A DNA stretch of 64,000 nt from Aestuariibacter sp. A3R04 (GTDB lineage Bacteria; Pseudomonadota; Gammaproteobacteria; Enterobacterales; Alteromonadaceae): the NCBI RefSeq assembly GCF_018860805.1, contig NZ_JAHKQR010000016.1, positions 1 to 64,000 on the forward strand, read 5' to 3'. A program made the position numbers and the translations under genes. The notes beneath the pieces are model-generated. The model made no database searches and had not been told where the DNA came from. It saw only the letters and a list, made by a program, of their open reading frames with translations. Positions within the stretch are counted from its first letter, which is position 1. Every line of letters starts with the position of its first letter. Below are positions 13,507-22,689 of the stretch, in pieces.

Positions 13507-14202
13507 TTACAGACCTACAGTACCTTTATCAACAGATACGCCAGCGCCCATAGTGGTGCTCAAGCTGACTTTCTTGATGTAAGTACCTTTAGCTGAAGAA
13601 GGCTTCGCTTTCTTCAGTGCTTCGAGAAGCGCTTCCAGGTTTTCTTGGATCTGGTTAGCTTCAAAAGCAATCTTGCCAATGCTGGCGTGAATGATACCGT
13701 TCTTATCGTTGCGGTAGCGAACCTGACCAGCTTTAGCATTTTTAACTGCTGTAGCAACGTCTGGTGTAACAGTACCAGTCTTAGGGTTAGGCATCAGGCC
13801 ACGAGGACCTAAGATTTGACCCAGTTGACCAACAACGCGCATTGCGTCTGGGCTGGCAACTACCACGTCAAAATTCATTTCGCCTTTCTTAACTTGCTCA
13901 GCTAAGTCTTCCATACCAACGATGTCAGCACCCGCTTCTTTAGCGGCTTCAGCGTTTGCACCCTGAGTGAACACTGCTACGCGAACTTCTTTACCAGTAC
14001 CGTTTGGCAGTACGGTTGCACCGCGAACGTTTTGGTCAGATTTCTTAGCATCGATACCCAGGTTGATAGCAACGTCTACACTTTCTGCGAACTTAGCAGT
14101 AGCCAGTTCTTTTAACAGAGCAACAGCTTCGTTGATATCGTAATCTTTAGTCGCGTCTACTTTCTCGCGGATCAGGCGAGCGCGTTTGGTTAATTTTGCC
14201 AT
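13507..14202 (-). CDS. rplA: 50S ribosomal protein L1
   Basis: Protein of the L1 stalk, 231 residues, starting [16 protein letters not shown]. It carries the signature [16 protein letters not shown] near residue 125. It starts 4 nt after rplK ends, so the two are translationally coupled. L1 represses the rplKA mRNA in related bacteria. Confidence 0.99.
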   Translation of the reverse strand: MAKLTKRARLIREKVDATKDYDINEAVALLKELATAKFAESVDVAINLGIDAKKSDQNVRGATVLPNGTGKEVRVAVFTQGANAEAAKEAGADIVGMEDLAEQVKKGEMNFDVVVASPDAMRVVGQLGQILGPRGLMPNPKTGTVTPDVATAVKNAKAGQVRYRNDKNGIIHASIGKIAFEANQIQENLEALLEALKKAKPSSAKGTYIKKVSLSTTMGAGVSVDKGTVGL

Positions 14203-14206
14203 TCGA

Positions 14207-14635
14207 TTAGTCCTCTACGTTCAAGCCCATTGAGCGAGCAGAACCCGCGATAGTGCGAACTGCTGCATCCAGATCAGCTGCAGTTAGATCCGGCTCTTTA
14301 GTTTTGGCAATTTCTTCCAATTGAGCGCGAGTCACTTTACCCACTTTTTCAGTGTTAGGACGACCAGAACCACTCTTGATGCCAGCAGCCTTTTTAAGCA
14401 GGTAAGACGCAGGAGGAGTCTTCGTTTCGAATGTGAAAGAGCGGTCTTCGTATACCGTAATTTCTACTGGTACCGGAGCGCCTTTCTCAAGACTTTCAGT
14501 TTTTGCGTTGAAAGCCTTACAGAATTCCATGATGTTAACACCGTGCTGACCTAGTGCAGGACCAACAGGTGGAGACGGGTTAGCAGCACCAGCTGCAACC
14601 TGTAGCTTAATTAAGCCAGTTACTTTTTTAGCCAT
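14207..14635 (-). CDS. rplK: 50S ribosomal protein L11
   Basis: GTPase-centre protein, 142 residues, starting [12 protein letters not shown]. The frame extends to 14737, but that part overlaps the promoter and lacks homology. It has the proline-rich switch [20 protein letters not shown]11 is needed for RelA activation. Normally nusG lies directly upstream; here nusG is about 45 kb away and a DUF1838-like gene is the upstream neighbour. Confidence 0.98.
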   Translation of the reverse strand: MAKKVTGLIKLQVAAGAANPSPPVGPALGQHGVNIMEFCKAFNAKTESLEKGAPVPVEITVYEDRSFTFETKTPPASYLLKKAAGIKSGSGRPNTEKVGKVTRAQLEEIAKTKEPDLTAADLDAAVRTIAGSARSMGLNVED

Positions 14636-14667
14636 GTTAATGCTCTCGTTTTTGGGTCTAACGCCTC

Positions 14668-14689
14668 GCAAATACCCGAGAATATTTGC
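14668..14689 (-). promoter_or_regulatory. Hairpin in the rplK leader, possible L1 target
   Basis: Perfect 7-bp hairpin GCAAATA / TATTTGC with an 8-nt loop, flanked by the near repeats GCCGTTAGAG and GGCGTTAGAC. It is in the predicted 84-nt leader of rplK, where L1 binds in other bacteria. The assignment to L1 is by position only. Confidence 0.4.
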
Positions 14690-14725
14690 TCTAACGGCTT
14701 CCCATTGTGTTTCAAAAGGGCGCGT

Positions 14726-14754
14726 AATGTACAACAATTAATCTATTCACGCAA
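14726..14754 (-). promoter_or_regulatory. rplK promoter
   Basis: Minus strand: -35 TTGCGT (14754-14749), spacer of 17 nt, -10 TACATT (14731-14726), discriminator ACGCGCCC. AT-rich sequence upstream (ATTATTTTATACC) could act as an UP element. The start would be near 14719. This promoter lets rplKAJL-rpoBC be transcribed although nusG is far away. Confidence 0.65.
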
Positions 14755-14807
14755 GCCTTGGTATAAAATAATTTGCTTAACTCTAGGGTACCTGTATCTC
14801 ATAACGC

Positions 14808-14832
14808 AAAAGCCACTCATATGGCGGCTTTT
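14808..14832 (-). terminator. Hairpin between the island and rplK
   Basis: AAAAGCC / GGCTTTT stem with an 11-nt loop, upstream of the rplK promoter and downstream of the DUF1838-like gene. It would end the leftmost island transcript. There is no long T-tract, so it is only a fair terminator. Confidence 0.45.
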
Positions 14833-14902
14833 GGGGTGTCACAAAACGCTGTTCTGTTTTCACACAGTAACACTGTGCCAGTGTACATTTATTTGAGCGG
14901 TA

Positions 14903-15802
14903 CTAGTGGCCGCTTTTTTTAAACGGTGCGCCTTGAACGTCGTCTTTGTAAGTTGACCAACTCGTTTCATTTGCCCGTTCATCGTCAAGAGGCGGTGCGG
15001 TTTTATAGGCCGGTGCATGATTTTCTATGAACGCCTTCAGCACGGGGGACAAATCTTCATATGCCTCTTGTTTATAACCCGAAGCATGGAAGTAAATCAT
15101 TCCCTCGCGGCCTGTCATCATCATCCACGGCAGCCAGTCTGACACCCTTATCCAGTCGACGTGCACGTGGGCAAAGTCTTCGTTCAGCAAGCTGTTAGTG
15201 TCTCCGGAAAACTCGAACATCTCCGTCGCGTGATATACACCACCGATCTGCTTTTGATAATCACCACCCAGCACATTGTGATAGAAAAGCGGGACGTCAA
15301 ACATCAACGACCACAACGGGCCATCAACCTCGCCCATAAAGCGTTTTTTCCACGGAAAGGTAACTCCTTCTTCATTGCGTGGAAAACTTGGCCCTTGATT
15401 CACCGGGTCATTCGTCACGTGAACAACGTCCACTTTTTCACCGGAAAAGGGGTTTTCCCAGTTGTCCATAGGTTCGCCAGTCTTCGGATCTGTGTACAGC
15501 AATATCTCACGAGTGACAAGTTTGTAGGTTTTCCCCTTTACACCACCATCAATGGTGTCACAAGCTCTGGCGCTCATTCCTTCCACATTGAACAGATGCT
15601 TGTCTGCTTCTCCCATTCTGCGCGAATAGGCTTTGCCCTTCCATTGCCAGTAAGACACTTTGCCGTCTTCTGTGGAACACAGGATTTTGCGCATGGCCGC
15701 CGTATTGCCTTCTTCGGTATTCAAATTGATGCGGCTCGCGGCACCGGCACCCGCACTTGCCCCTGCCAGGAAGAGCGCGGTGAGTAGAGTTTTTATTTTC
15801 AT
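14903..15802 (-). CDS. Exported DUF1838-like protein
   Basis: A protein of 299 residues with a signal peptide (MKIKTLLTALFLAGASAGAGAA) and the pattern of the DUF1838 family. That pattern includes a W-x-W-x-G-x-x-Y start, HLFNVEGMSARAC, LVTREILLYTDPKTGE and a C-terminal LPWMMMTGREG. Function is unknown. AAGGAA precedes the ATG. It is the leftmost island gene, running toward rplK. An FNR-type box lies 65 nt upstream, so it belongs to the island regulon. The family call is from memory of the motif pattern. Confidence 0.7.
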   Translation of the reverse strand: MKIKTLLTALFLAGASAGAGAASRINLNTEEGNTAAMRKILCSTEDGKVSYWQWKGKAYSRRMGEADKHLFNVEGMSARACDTIDGGVKGKTYKLVTREILLYTDPKTGEPMDNWENPFSGEKVDVVHVTNDPVNQGPSFPRNEEGVTFPWKKRFMGEVDGPLWSLMFDVPLFYHNVLGGDYQKQIGGVYHATEMFEFSGDTNSLLNEDFAHVHVDWIRVSDWLPWMMMTGREGMIYFHASGYKQEAYEDLSPVLKAFIENHAPAYKTAPPLDDERANETSWSTYKDDVQGAPFKKSGH

Positions 15803-15866
15803 TGTTATTCCTTAGAGGGAAAGCTAATAGCACAATTCAGTGTTGTCTTTTCTTCTTCTTTGCGCT

Positions 15867-15880
15867 TTGAGAATTGTCAA
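15867..15880. promoter_or_regulatory. FNR/FixK-type box, DUF1838 gene
   Basis: TTGAGAATTGTCAA, one mismatch to TTGAC-N4-GTCAA. It lies 65 nt upstream of the DUF1838-like start codon. Confidence 0.6.
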
Positions 15881-15925
15881 ATTCCCGATACAACGGCGGT
15901 AAAGTCCAGCCTGATACAGCTTGCA

Positions 15926-16342
15926 TTATCGACCGATAATTTTCCAGATCCCCGACCCTGTCATTACCGGACGCTGCTGCGTAAATAGTTGCCCGTGGGC
16001 AAAGATGACACTGCGCGTTTTGCGAACCATATTTCCCATGCCAATAACGATGTCACCTTTTTTTGCCGCTGCCAGAAATTGCGTGTTGAGATTAATGGTT
16101 GCAAATTGGATCTGGTGGCCGATATCGTCGCCAATTGCCCGATAGATGACGTAATCCATAAATGACAACAAAACACCGCCGTGTACCACGCCTTCCGGAT
16201 TCAAATGATGATCTGCCATCATCACAGCCCGATGAATGGTGCCATCGTCATGGGTCTTCTCGTAAAACGGGCCAATATGGCAGGAAAACCCCGTGAGACC
16301 TTCAACGGGTAAAAATCCCCGGTCAATTAATGCTTCAGTCAC
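15926..16342 (-). CDS. PaaI/YdiI-like hotdog thioesterase
   Basis: Hotdog-fold protein of 138 residues with the acyl-CoA thioesterase signature NPEGVVHGGVLLSFMDYVIY, in which HGG and the following D are the usual active-site elements. It probably hydrolyses an acyl-CoA or rescues stalled CoA esters of the pathway. It overlaps the end of the enoyl-CoA hydratase gene by 4 nt, so the two are coupled. The substrate cannot be read from the sequence. Confidence 0.85.
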   Translation of the reverse strand: MTEALIDRGFLPVEGLTGFSCHIGPFYEKTHDDGTIHRAVMMADHHLNPEGVVHGGVLLSFMDYVIYRAIGDDIGHQIQFATINLNTQFLAAAKKGDIVIGMGNMVRKTRSVIFAHGQLFTQQRPVMTGSGIWKIIGR

Positions 16343-17133
16343 GATTTTTTTCCTATTGTGCGCCCAAACGCCGGTGGTCGTTTTTCCAGAAATGCCTGTG
16401 CACCTTCAGCGAAATCAGGTTGCGAAAAGGCCGCGTCAAACAGCGCTTTGATCTCAGCTTCACTGTGGTGTGACGTTCCACACAACACATGAAGTGTTTT
16501 TTTCATTCCAGCCACCGAAAAAGGACTGACGTCAAGTATTTTTTCACTAAAGTTCGACACGCTGGTTTCAAGCATATCAGCGGATACTACATGGGTCAGT
16601 AACCCCCACTGACAAGCGGTATGAGCATCAATGGTTGCCCCCAGGAACAGCAGCTCTTTTGCCCTAGCCAGCCCCACGAGCGACACCAGCCGCTTTGTAT
16701 CTTCGATACTGTATAGCAACCCCAGTTTTGACGGAGTAATAGCAAACTTACTGTGTTCTGCGGCAATGCGAAAGTCGCAACACATGGCAATGCCAAGGCC
16801 ACCGCCAACACAAACACCATTAATAGCCGCAAGGGTTGCGAAGGGTAGGTTTTGCAATGCACGCTGTGCTTCCTGTACCACCTTGTTGTTATCCACAAGA
16901 CGGCGTTCGTCACTTATAATATCGGAGAGTTCTGCGATGTCAGCTCCGGCACAGAAGGCTTTTTGCCCCGACGCTGAGACAATCAACAGCCGCGGGTGAA
17001 TACTGCTCTCCAGCGTTTGGCAATGTGATGCGATTTGCTGCCACATAGTTTGGGTCAGTGCGTTGTGTTTTTCTGCTCTGTCTATGTGAATACGGGCCAC
17101 CGCACCGTCTACTGTTAGCTTAACTGTTGACAT
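16339..17133 (-). CDS. Enoyl-CoA hydratase/isomerase family protein
   Basis: Crotonase-fold protein of 264 residues. Residues of the oxyanion hole lie in FCAGADIAEL (about residue 61) and NGVCVGGGLGIAMCCDFRIA (about residue 105). The two acidic residues of classical hydratases are not clear: LGLLYSIEDTKRL replaces the usual G-x-x-P-G-x-G segment. The reaction could therefore be isomerisation or another crotonase reaction rather than hydration. It is divergent from the hydratase/lyase operon. An FNR-type box overlaps its start codon. Confidence 0.85.
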   Translation of the reverse strand: MSTVKLTVDGAVARIHIDRAEKHNALTQTMWQQIASHCQTLESSIHPRLLIVSASGQKAFCAGADIAELSDIISDERRLVDNNKVVQEAQRALQNLPFATLAAINGVCVGGGLGIAMCCDFRIAAEHSKFAITPSKLGLLYSIEDTKRLVSLVGLARAKELLFLGATIDAHTACQWGLLTHVVSADMLETSVSNFSEKILDVSPFSVAGMKKTLHVLCGTSHHSEAEIKALFDAAFSQPDFAEGAQAFLEKRPPAFGRTIGKKS

Positions 17134-17140
17134 TTATCAA
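17127..17140. promoter_or_regulatory. FNR/FixK-type box over the enoyl-CoA hydratase start
   Basis: TTGACATTTATCAA, both half-sites intact. It overlaps the ATG of the enoyl-CoA hydratase gene. This is an unusual place for activation; it would fit repression or chance, or a start further downstream. The divergent gap to 17340 otherwise shows no gene. Confidence 0.4.
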
Positions 17141-17339
17141 AATCATCCCTGCTCACTTTCATAGTTTGTTGTATTCGCCGTGCCCTTTAAGCACCATAAA
17201 AACCACTAAAATGAACGTTGTTGGTTGGCTTACATCACTGAATTAAACAAATAACACCAGCAATCACATACTGACAAGCCTGTTGCGCTGACTTTTTGCC
17301 TTTAAGCAAATCGTGGGCACGTTAACAAAGGATAACAAG

Positions 17340-18641
17340 ATGCTGCCATCGACGCCCTCACCACAAACCCTTTCGCAAAAAATTATTGCCAGGGCAAGTG
17401 GCAATGAATACGTCTCCCCTGGAGAAATAGTAACCTGTCAACTGGACATGGTACTGATGCATGACTCATCGGGCCCACGACGGATTAAATCCCGTCTTGA
17501 AGCACTTGGTGCAAAAGTGTGGGATCCATCAAAAGTGGTATTGGTGAGTGATCACTTTGTGCCAGCCACAGACCCGGAAAGTGCGGAAATCCTTGCCCTT
17601 ACCCGACAATGGGCCCAAGACCAACACATTGGCCACTTTTATGATATGCAGGGGATCTGTCATGTCATGTTACCTCAACAAGGTCACCTTAAACCCGGTA
17701 TGTTTCTTGTGGGAGGAGACTCACATTCTCCTACAGGCGGTGCATTTGGCACTTTCATGGTTGGTATAGGCGCTACGGAAATGACTGGCGTACTGGCCAC
17801 TGGAGAAATATGGATAAAAGTACCAGAGACGATCCGCATAGACTGGGACGGGGTCCTTCCCGACGGATGTAGCGCCAAAGACATAATGCTATTTCTGTGC
17901 GCCAAACTGGGTATGAACAACAACTACAAGGTCATGGAATTTGGTGGCTCGACCATTCGCGCTATGTCCATGTACGAGCGCATGGTCATGTGCAATATGT
18001 CTGCCGAACTCGGCGGCAAAACCGGTATCATTGAAGCAGATACAACCACAACTCAGTGGATAACCGATACCGGAGCATCCGTCGACAATAGTCTGCTCAA
18101 TTGGACAAGCGATACCAACTGTCACTACGAAGCCCGATACCGCTTCGATGCATCAGTACTGGTACCTCAGGTTGCTGCCCCACACAGCCCTGAAAACACG
18201 CACCCCGTTGACACATTTGCTCATATTCCGGTTCACCAGGCTTACATAGGTGCCTGTACCGGCGCAAAGTTATCTGATCTTCACATGGCGGCACGGGTTC
18301 TGAAAGGCAGAACCGTTTCAAAAGGTACCCGTCTGCTAATTGCTCCGGCATCGGTAAAAACAACCAACGCGGCGACAAAAGACGGCACGCTGGAAATACT
18401 AACAGATGCAGGCGCTATTATTCTGCCCACAGGATGCGGGGCCTGTGCCGGCATGGGTGCCGGTGCCATCGCAAACGGTGAAAATTGTATATCATCTACT
18501 TCCCGTAACTTTAAAGGCCGCATGGGGTCGCCCGACTCCAGTGTCTATCTTGGCTCTCCGTATACCGTTGCTGCATCAGCGGTGATGGGGAAAATTGCAG
18601 ACCCCCGCCCACTTCTCACCCCCGGTACTCAGGAGATATAA
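17340..18641 (+). CDS. Aconitase-family hydratase, large subunit (DmdA/LeuC-like)
   Basis: About 433 residues of the isopropylmalate isomerase/homoaconitase large-subunit family. The 4Fe-4S ligands are visible as YIGACTGAKLSDL (about residue 302) and PTGCGACAGMGAG (about residue 363). VGGDSHSPTGGAFGTF lies near residue 123. The frame opens at GTG 17313, but AAAGGA lies 8 nt before ATG 17340, which I take as the start. With the small subunit and lyase next to it, the set resembles dimethylmaleate hydratase and dimethylmalate lyase of nicotinate-fermenting Eubacterium barkeri. It is not leucine biosynthesis: no leuA or leuB is near. The precise substrate is inferred. Confidence 0.8.
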   Translation: MLPSTPSPQTLSQKIIARASGNEYVSPGEIVTCQLDMVLMHDSSGPRRIKSRLEALGAKVWDPSKVVLVSDHFVPATDPESAEILALTRQWAQDQHIGHFYDMQGICHVMLPQQGHLKPGMFLVGGDSHSPTGGAFGTFMVGIGATEMTGVLATGEIWIKVPETIRIDWDGVLPDGCSAKDIMLFLCAKLGMNNNYKVMEFGGSTIRAMSMYERMVMCNMSAELGGKTGIIEADTTTTQWITDTGASVDNSLLNWTSDTNCHYEARYRFDASVLVPQVAAPHSPENTHPVDTFAHIPVHQAYIGACTGAKLSDLHMAARVLKGRTVSKGTRLLIAPASVKTTNAATKDGTLEILTDAGAIILPTGCGACAGMGAGAIANGENCISSTSRNFKGRMGSPDSSVYLGSPYTVAASAVMGKIADPRPLLTPGTQEI

Positions 18642-19136
18642 ATGACAGCATTATGCGGAAAAGCATGGGTGTACGGCGACAAAATAGATACTGATTTACT
18701 CGCGCCTGGTCCATACATGAAAGCACCACTGACCGAACTAGCGTCTCACTGTCTGGAAGCCATCGATAAGGACTTTGCCCATCAGGTGGCAAAAGGTGAC
18801 GTGCTCGTGGCGGGCGACGCCTTTGGAATAGGATCGTCCCGGGAACAGGCTGCCCAGGTACTTGTAGAACTAGGTGTGTCAGCCGTGGTCGCAAAATCCT
18901 TTGCCAGAATATTCTATCGAAACGCCCTTAACCTGGGTTTACCCGTGCTCTTTTGCCCTGCCCTGGCGAACGTTGAAAAAGGTGACATAGTTAGTGTCGA
19001 CCCCGTTTCAGGTAGTGTAGTAAATCAGACGAAAGCACAATCATTTCAATGTGAGCCCATTCCCGAAGAACTCATGAAAATTGTCAATGCAGGCGGTTTG
19101 ATGCCGTTTTTGAAAGGGCGTTTTACACCGCAATAG
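18642..19136 (+). CDS. Aconitase-family hydratase, small subunit (DmdB/LeuD-like)
   Basis: Swivel-domain subunit of 164 residues with the family signature FGIGSSREQAAQVL near residue 61, which binds substrate carboxylates. Its ATG follows the TAA of the large subunit directly, with AGGAG 6 nt upstream, so the two are made together. The short YGDKIDTDLLAPGPYM N-terminus is typical of this group. It acts as a heteromer with the large subunit. Confidence 0.85.
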   Translation: MTALCGKAWVYGDKIDTDLLAPGPYMKAPLTELASHCLEAIDKDFAHQVAKGDVLVAGDAFGIGSSREQAAQVLVELGVSAVVAKSFARIFYRNALNLGLPVLFCPALANVEKGDIVSVDPVSGSVVNQTKAQSFQCEPIPEELMKIVNAGGLMPFLKGRFTPQ

Positions 19137-19144
19137 GAGTCGTT

Positions 19145-20023
19145 ATGCAAACCCAAACCCTAAGACAACTAATATTATCCAACGATATACTGGTGGCACC
19201 GGGAGGTTACGATGGACTGTCTGCATCCCTTATTGAAAAAGCAGGGTTCGCCGCAATGTACCTGTCTGGCGCCAGTATTGCCTATACCCGATTTGGTCGA
19301 CCCGACATCGGCTTGGTTTCCATGAGCGAAGTATCAGACACTATTTTTGTCATTCGCGAGCGTACCGAACTACCAATGATTGTTGATGCAGATACAGGGT
19401 TCGGGAATGCCATCAATGTACAGAGAACCATTAAACGGTTTGAAAGAGCTGGGGCAACCGCAATACAAATAGAAGATCAACAAATGCCCAAGCGTTGTGG
19501 CCACTTAAAAGGAAAAACCTTAATCAGCAAAGCAGAAATGATTGGTAAAGTGAAAGCCGCAGTGGATGCCAGAAGCAACGAGGATACGCTTGTTGTTGCC
19601 AGAACCGATGCCATTGCAGTTGAGGGTTTCGATTCGGCCTTAGACAGAGCTCACGCTTTCTATGAAGCTGGTGCTGATGTGCTATTTATAGAAGCACCGG
19701 AATCCATTGATCAGATGCAACGCATCAATCAGGCATTTGCCAACAAAATTCCTCTGCTCGCGAATATGGTAGAGGGCGGCTCCACACCTATAGAATCAGC
19801 AACCGACCTACAAGCAATGGGTTATAGCCTGGCAATATTTCCAGGTGCCATGGTACGGGCCTATACCTGCATGGCCCAAGAGTTCTTAAGTTCATTAAAA
19901 GAAAAAGGCAATACAAATGCCTATCGCCATCGCATGCTTGATCTGTCGGGTCTCAATGAATTACTGGGCACACCACGCATATTGGCCGAGGGTCAGCAAT
20001 ACGAAGGCAGCCAATATGAGTAA
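19145..20023 (+). CDS. PEP-mutase/isocitrate lyase family lyase (Dml/PrpB-like)
   Basis: TIM-barrel lyase of 292 residues. It has the catalytic motif KRCGH (about residue 118), the metal site VDADTGFGN (about residue 83), IQIEDQ, and GADVLFIEAP. The KRCGH motif marks C-C lyases such as methylisocitrate and 2,3-dimethylmalate lyases, which release pyruvate or glyoxylate. Placed directly after the DmdAB-like hydratase, cleavage of a 2,3-disubstituted malate to pyruvate plus an acid is the best guess. TAGGAG precedes the start. Oxaloacetate decarboxylase activity is the main alternative. Confidence 0.8.
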   Translation: MQTQTLRQLILSNDILVAPGGYDGLSASLIEKAGFAAMYLSGASIAYTRFGRPDIGLVSMSEVSDTIFVIRERTELPMIVDADTGFGNAINVQRTIKRFERAGATAIQIEDQQMPKRCGHLKGKTLISKAEMIGKVKAAVDARSNEDTLVVARTDAIAVEGFDSALDRAHAFYEAGADVLFIEAPESIDQMQRINQAFANKIPLLANMVEGGSTPIESATDLQAMGYSLAIFPGAMVRAYTCMAQEFLSSLKEKGNTNAYRHRMLDLSGLNELLGTPRILAEGQQYEGSQYE

Positions 20024-20921
20024 TGAATCAAAACCATTGCGTCGACTAGGGCCAGTAGCAGGCGCCACATTACTGACTAACAACCTATCCAAAGTAGTGT
20101 TGGCTTACCAGCAAACCTTGGGTTTTACTTTGGTTCAACAGGATGTAGTGTCTCAGGAACTCAGTGCGTTGTGGCAAGCACCAAGCCTACTGGGCCACCC
20201 CATGTGCGTGCTGCAGTCAGCCAATGGGCACAGTTGGCTGCGAGTGGTAGAAGACCCAAACTGTACCGCGCCTGAGCCGCTGAAAACCCATGGCTGGATG
20301 TCTCTTGAGAGCAGTGTCGGCGACGTAGACAAACTCAGATTAGCGTTTACTAACGACTGTCAGTTTCACATTATTGGCGAACCCGCCTACCTGCAAGTCA
20401 GTGACGCCATCAAGGCAATGCAAGTTGTCGGCCCTGCCGGAGAGGTCGCATACCTTACACAGGTAGAGAGACCGGTTCCCCCCTTCGAACTCCCCATTAG
20501 TCATGCAACAACGGGCAGCTTGTTTATTCCTGTACTAAGTACTCACAGCCGCGCCGCATCAGTGGCGTTTTATGAAAAACTGAACAACGCTGACAAAGCG
20601 TTGTGCTTCAACACGAAAGTCTCGGTATTAAACAATGCTTGGGGGTTGGATACAAACCATCAGTTTCCCGTTGCAACCTTGCAGTTAGACGGCCGCTGTT
20701 TGTTTGAAATTGACGAGTTACAGCAGGCGAAGCCCGTTGTTAACAATGCCGGTTCTCTGCCTTCCGGGATTGCACTTATTACAGTTCAAACGAAAAAAAT
20801 TGATGCTTTAGCTTGTGAATTTGGCGCCAAAATACACACTGTAAAGGACAACTACTACCCCTCGAATCGCGTCATACTGTTAACTGGACCGAGCGGCGAA
20901 CGGATAGAACTGGTAGGATGA
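20016..20921 (+). CDS. Two-domain VOC-fold protein
   Basis: About 301 residues with two betaalphabetabetabeta modules of the glyoxalase/dioxygenase (VOC) superfamily. The segments are LTNNLSKVVLAYQQTLGF at the start of module 1 and HSRAASVAFYEKL at module 2. The frame extends upstream to 19917, but ATG at 20016 overlaps the lyase stop by 8 nt and is the likely start. Metal ligands are not obvious (no H-x-E pattern), so its reaction is unknown. Last gene of the hydratase/lyase operon. Confidence 0.65.
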   Translation: MSNESKPLRRLGPVAGATLLTNNLSKVVLAYQQTLGFTLVQQDVVSQELSALWQAPSLLGHPMCVLQSANGHSWLRVVEDPNCTAPEPLKTHGWMSLESSVGDVDKLRLAFTNDCQFHIIGEPAYLQVSDAIKAMQVVGPAGEVAYLTQVERPVPPFELPISHATTGSLFIPVLSTHSRAASVAFYEKLNNADKALCFNTKVSVLNNAWGLDTNHQFPVATLQLDGRCLFEIDELQQAKPVVNNAGSLPSGIALITVQTKKIDALACEFGAKIHTVKDNYYPSNRVILLTGPSGERIELVG

Positions 20922-20926
20922 TAAAC

Positions 20927-20955
20927 GGTTCGTCATCCTGTAAGAATGACGAACC
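20927..20955. terminator. Bidirectional terminator
   Basis: Perfect 10-bp hairpin GGTTCGTCAT / ATGACGAACC with a 9-nt loop between two convergent genes. T-tracts are weak on both sides. Confidence 0.6.
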
Positions 20956-20971
20956 TTACTCATAAAGAAGG

Positions 20972-21661
20972 TTAAATCGGTTTTACTGCACCAAAGAATG
21001 CCACGGTGAGAATACCTATCCAGTACAAATAAGCGAGATTGCGTCCAAAGTTAATGGATTTCTCCAGTCTGTCTTCTACTTGCTGATCTTCCCGTTCTGC
21101 CAGTATGCGGAACATCATTGTCCACTCCCGCATAATGAACCGTAAAATCAGGCCAATTATCAATAGTAGTGAGAATATGAGCAATTTAATTGAAAACCAT
21201 TTTTGCGCAGTTTCCGCATTAAACGGACCGTACCCCATCAAAGACGCAGCGGCAGAAACAAATACCAGAGGTATCACTACGTAACGAATAGCTTCGTCTA
21301 TTTTCGTCAGCCGGATACCAATATCGGTTTCTCGTTTGAAGAACGCCGCCCAACACAGTCCAAGCCACGCAAAATAGAAAATCCACACAGCCCAGATAAA
21401 CGCCCCTCCGTATGGTTGAACGCCCCAGAAATAGCCCATATGCATACCCAGTGGCAGCAATACAATAATGCCGGTTCGGGCGAGGATATCAATTTTGTAA
21501 GCGGTTTCCATGTGCCGCTTTCTTTCGGCCATAGACAGCTTTCGGTTGACTACGTGAAAAGAGGTTTGAAACACCCCCCATTCACCGCCCAACCAGTAAA
21601 CCATGGCCACTATGTGTAACCAGCGTAAAATAGGCAGCTCGTACATTTCAATAAATGACAT
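20972..21661 (-). CDS. Integral membrane protein, CopD-like
   Basis: Protein of 229 residues with about five to six membrane helices. The N-terminal LRWLHIVAMVYWLGGEWGVF places a histidine and W-L-G-G in helix 1. This resembles CopD/DUF2269-type membrane proteins, some of which bind haem or copper. No enzyme motif is visible. An FNR-type box lies 60 nt upstream, so it is probably under island control. A role in electron transfer or transport is possible but unsupported. Confidence 0.6.
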   Translation of the reverse strand: MSFIEMYELPILRWLHIVAMVYWLGGEWGVFQTSFHVVNRKLSMAERKRHMETAYKIDILARTGIIVLLPLGMHMGYFWGVQPYGGAFIWAVWIFYFAWLGLCWAAFFKRETDIGIRLTKIDEAIRYVVIPLVFVSAAASLMGYGPFNAETAQKWFSIKLLIFSLLLIIGLILRFIMREWTMMFRILAEREDQQVEDRLEKSINFGRNLAYLYWIGILTVAFFGAVKPI

Positions 21662-21720
21662 CGTTTCACCGTATCAATTTTTCTATTTTTATAGGTTAAC
21701 CAGCCCGACTTTCTTCAACA

Positions 21721-21734
21721 TTGTCAATTGTCAA
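21721..21734. promoter_or_regulatory. FNR/FixK-type box, membrane protein gene
   Basis: TTGTCAATTGTCAA, one mismatch to TTGAC-N4-GTCAA, 60 nt upstream of the membrane protein start. Confidence 0.5.
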
Positions 21735-21762
21735 ATAGTCAGTCGGGACGACATGGCCTGCG

Positions 21763-22689
21763 TTATAACTGGGATTCCAGAACGGGAATAACGTCAAATA
21801 AATCAGCGACGAGCCCGTAATCAGCAACCTGAAAAATCGGAGCATCTTCGTCTTTATTTATCGCGACAATAACCTTGGAATCTTTCATTCCGGCCAAGTG
21901 CTGAATAGCACCTGAAATACCTACTGCAATGTACAAATCCGGGGCGACAATTTTACCCGTTTGCCCAACTTGCATATCGTTGGAAACGAACCCGGCATCC
22001 ACTGCGGCCCGCGAAGCGCCAACGGCTCCGCCAAGCTTATCTGCAACGCTTTCCAGCATGGCGAAATTGTCGCCGTTTTGCATGCCTCGGCCACCGGAAA
22101 TAATAATACTGGCAGCGGTCAGTTCAGGCCGCTCTGATACCGTCAACGTCTCAGCCACGAAAGTCGACACGCCCATATCAATGTCGGTCTCAAGATATTC
22201 GACAGGTGCGCTTTCCCCCACCTCAGCGGCATCAAACGCGGTGGTTCTAACAGTAATGACCTTTTTGTGATCTGTTGACTGAACAGTGGCGATAGCATTG
22301 CCGGCATACACCGGGCGCTTAAACGTATCCGCCGCTTCCACGGCAATGATGTCGGATATTTGTTCCACATCCAGCAACGCTGCCACTCGGGGCATGAAGT
22401 TCTTGCCAGAGGTCGTTGCTGCCGCTAGCACATATTCGTATCCACCCGCCAATTCTGCGACCAAAGCCGCGACATTTTCCGCCAGTTGATACTGATACGC
22501 GGGTTTGTCTGCAATCAACACCCTGGTTACGCCCAATATCGCGGCTGCACTTTCTGCAGCTTGCTTGCAATCGTATCCGGCAACCAGCACGTGTATCTCA
22601 CTGCCCAAAGCCAAAGACGCGGTTACCACTTTATTTGTTTCAGGTTTAAGCTCGCCCTGGGCGTGCTCTGCAATAATCAGTATCGTCAT
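21763..22689 (-). CDS. etfA: Electron transfer flavoprotein alpha subunit
   Basis: FAD-binding ETF subunit of 308 residues. The C-terminal FAD site is visible: [12 protein letters not shown] near residue 198, [14 protein letters not shown] near residue 224, [20 protein letters not shown] near residue 240 and [10 protein letters not shown]. It takes electrons from acyl-CoA dehydrogenases to ETF-quinone oxidoreductase. The island carries two acyl-CoA dehydrogenases, so this looks like a dedicated electron carrier. It starts right after the beta-subunit gene. Confidence 0.93.
   Translation of the reverse strand: MTILIIAEHAQGELKPETNKVVTASLALGSEIHVLVAGYDCKQAAESAAAILGVTRVLIADKPAYQYQLAENVAALVAELAGGYEYVLAAATTSGKNFMPRVAALLDVEQISDIIAVEAADTFKRPVYAGNAIATVQSTDHKKVITVRTTAFDAAEVGESAPVEYLETDIDMGVSTFVAETLTVSERPELTAASIIISGGRGMQNGDNFAMLESVADKLGGAVGASRAAVDAGFVSNDMQVGQTGKIVAPDLYIAVGISGAIQHLAGMKDSKVIVAINKDEDAPIFQVADYGLVADLFDVIPVLESQL

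Noticed and set aside
14636-14737. N-terminal extension of L11
   Set aside because: It overlaps the promoter and leader; homology begins at the ATG at 14635.
15161-15787. Long plus-strand frame inside the DUF1838-like gene (208 codons)
   Set aside because: Opposite strand of a gene with signal peptide, ribosome binding site and family pattern; the antisense translation has no recognisable features.
17340-19136. leuC/leuD of leucine biosynthesis
   Set aside because: No leuA or leuB nearby, the lyase gene follows directly, and the iron-sulfur motif G-A-C-T-G / G-C-G-A-C-A-G differs from that of LeuC.
19917-20015. Longer start of the VOC protein
   Set aside because: Would overlap the lyase gene by over 100 nt; the ATG at 20016 fits the family start.
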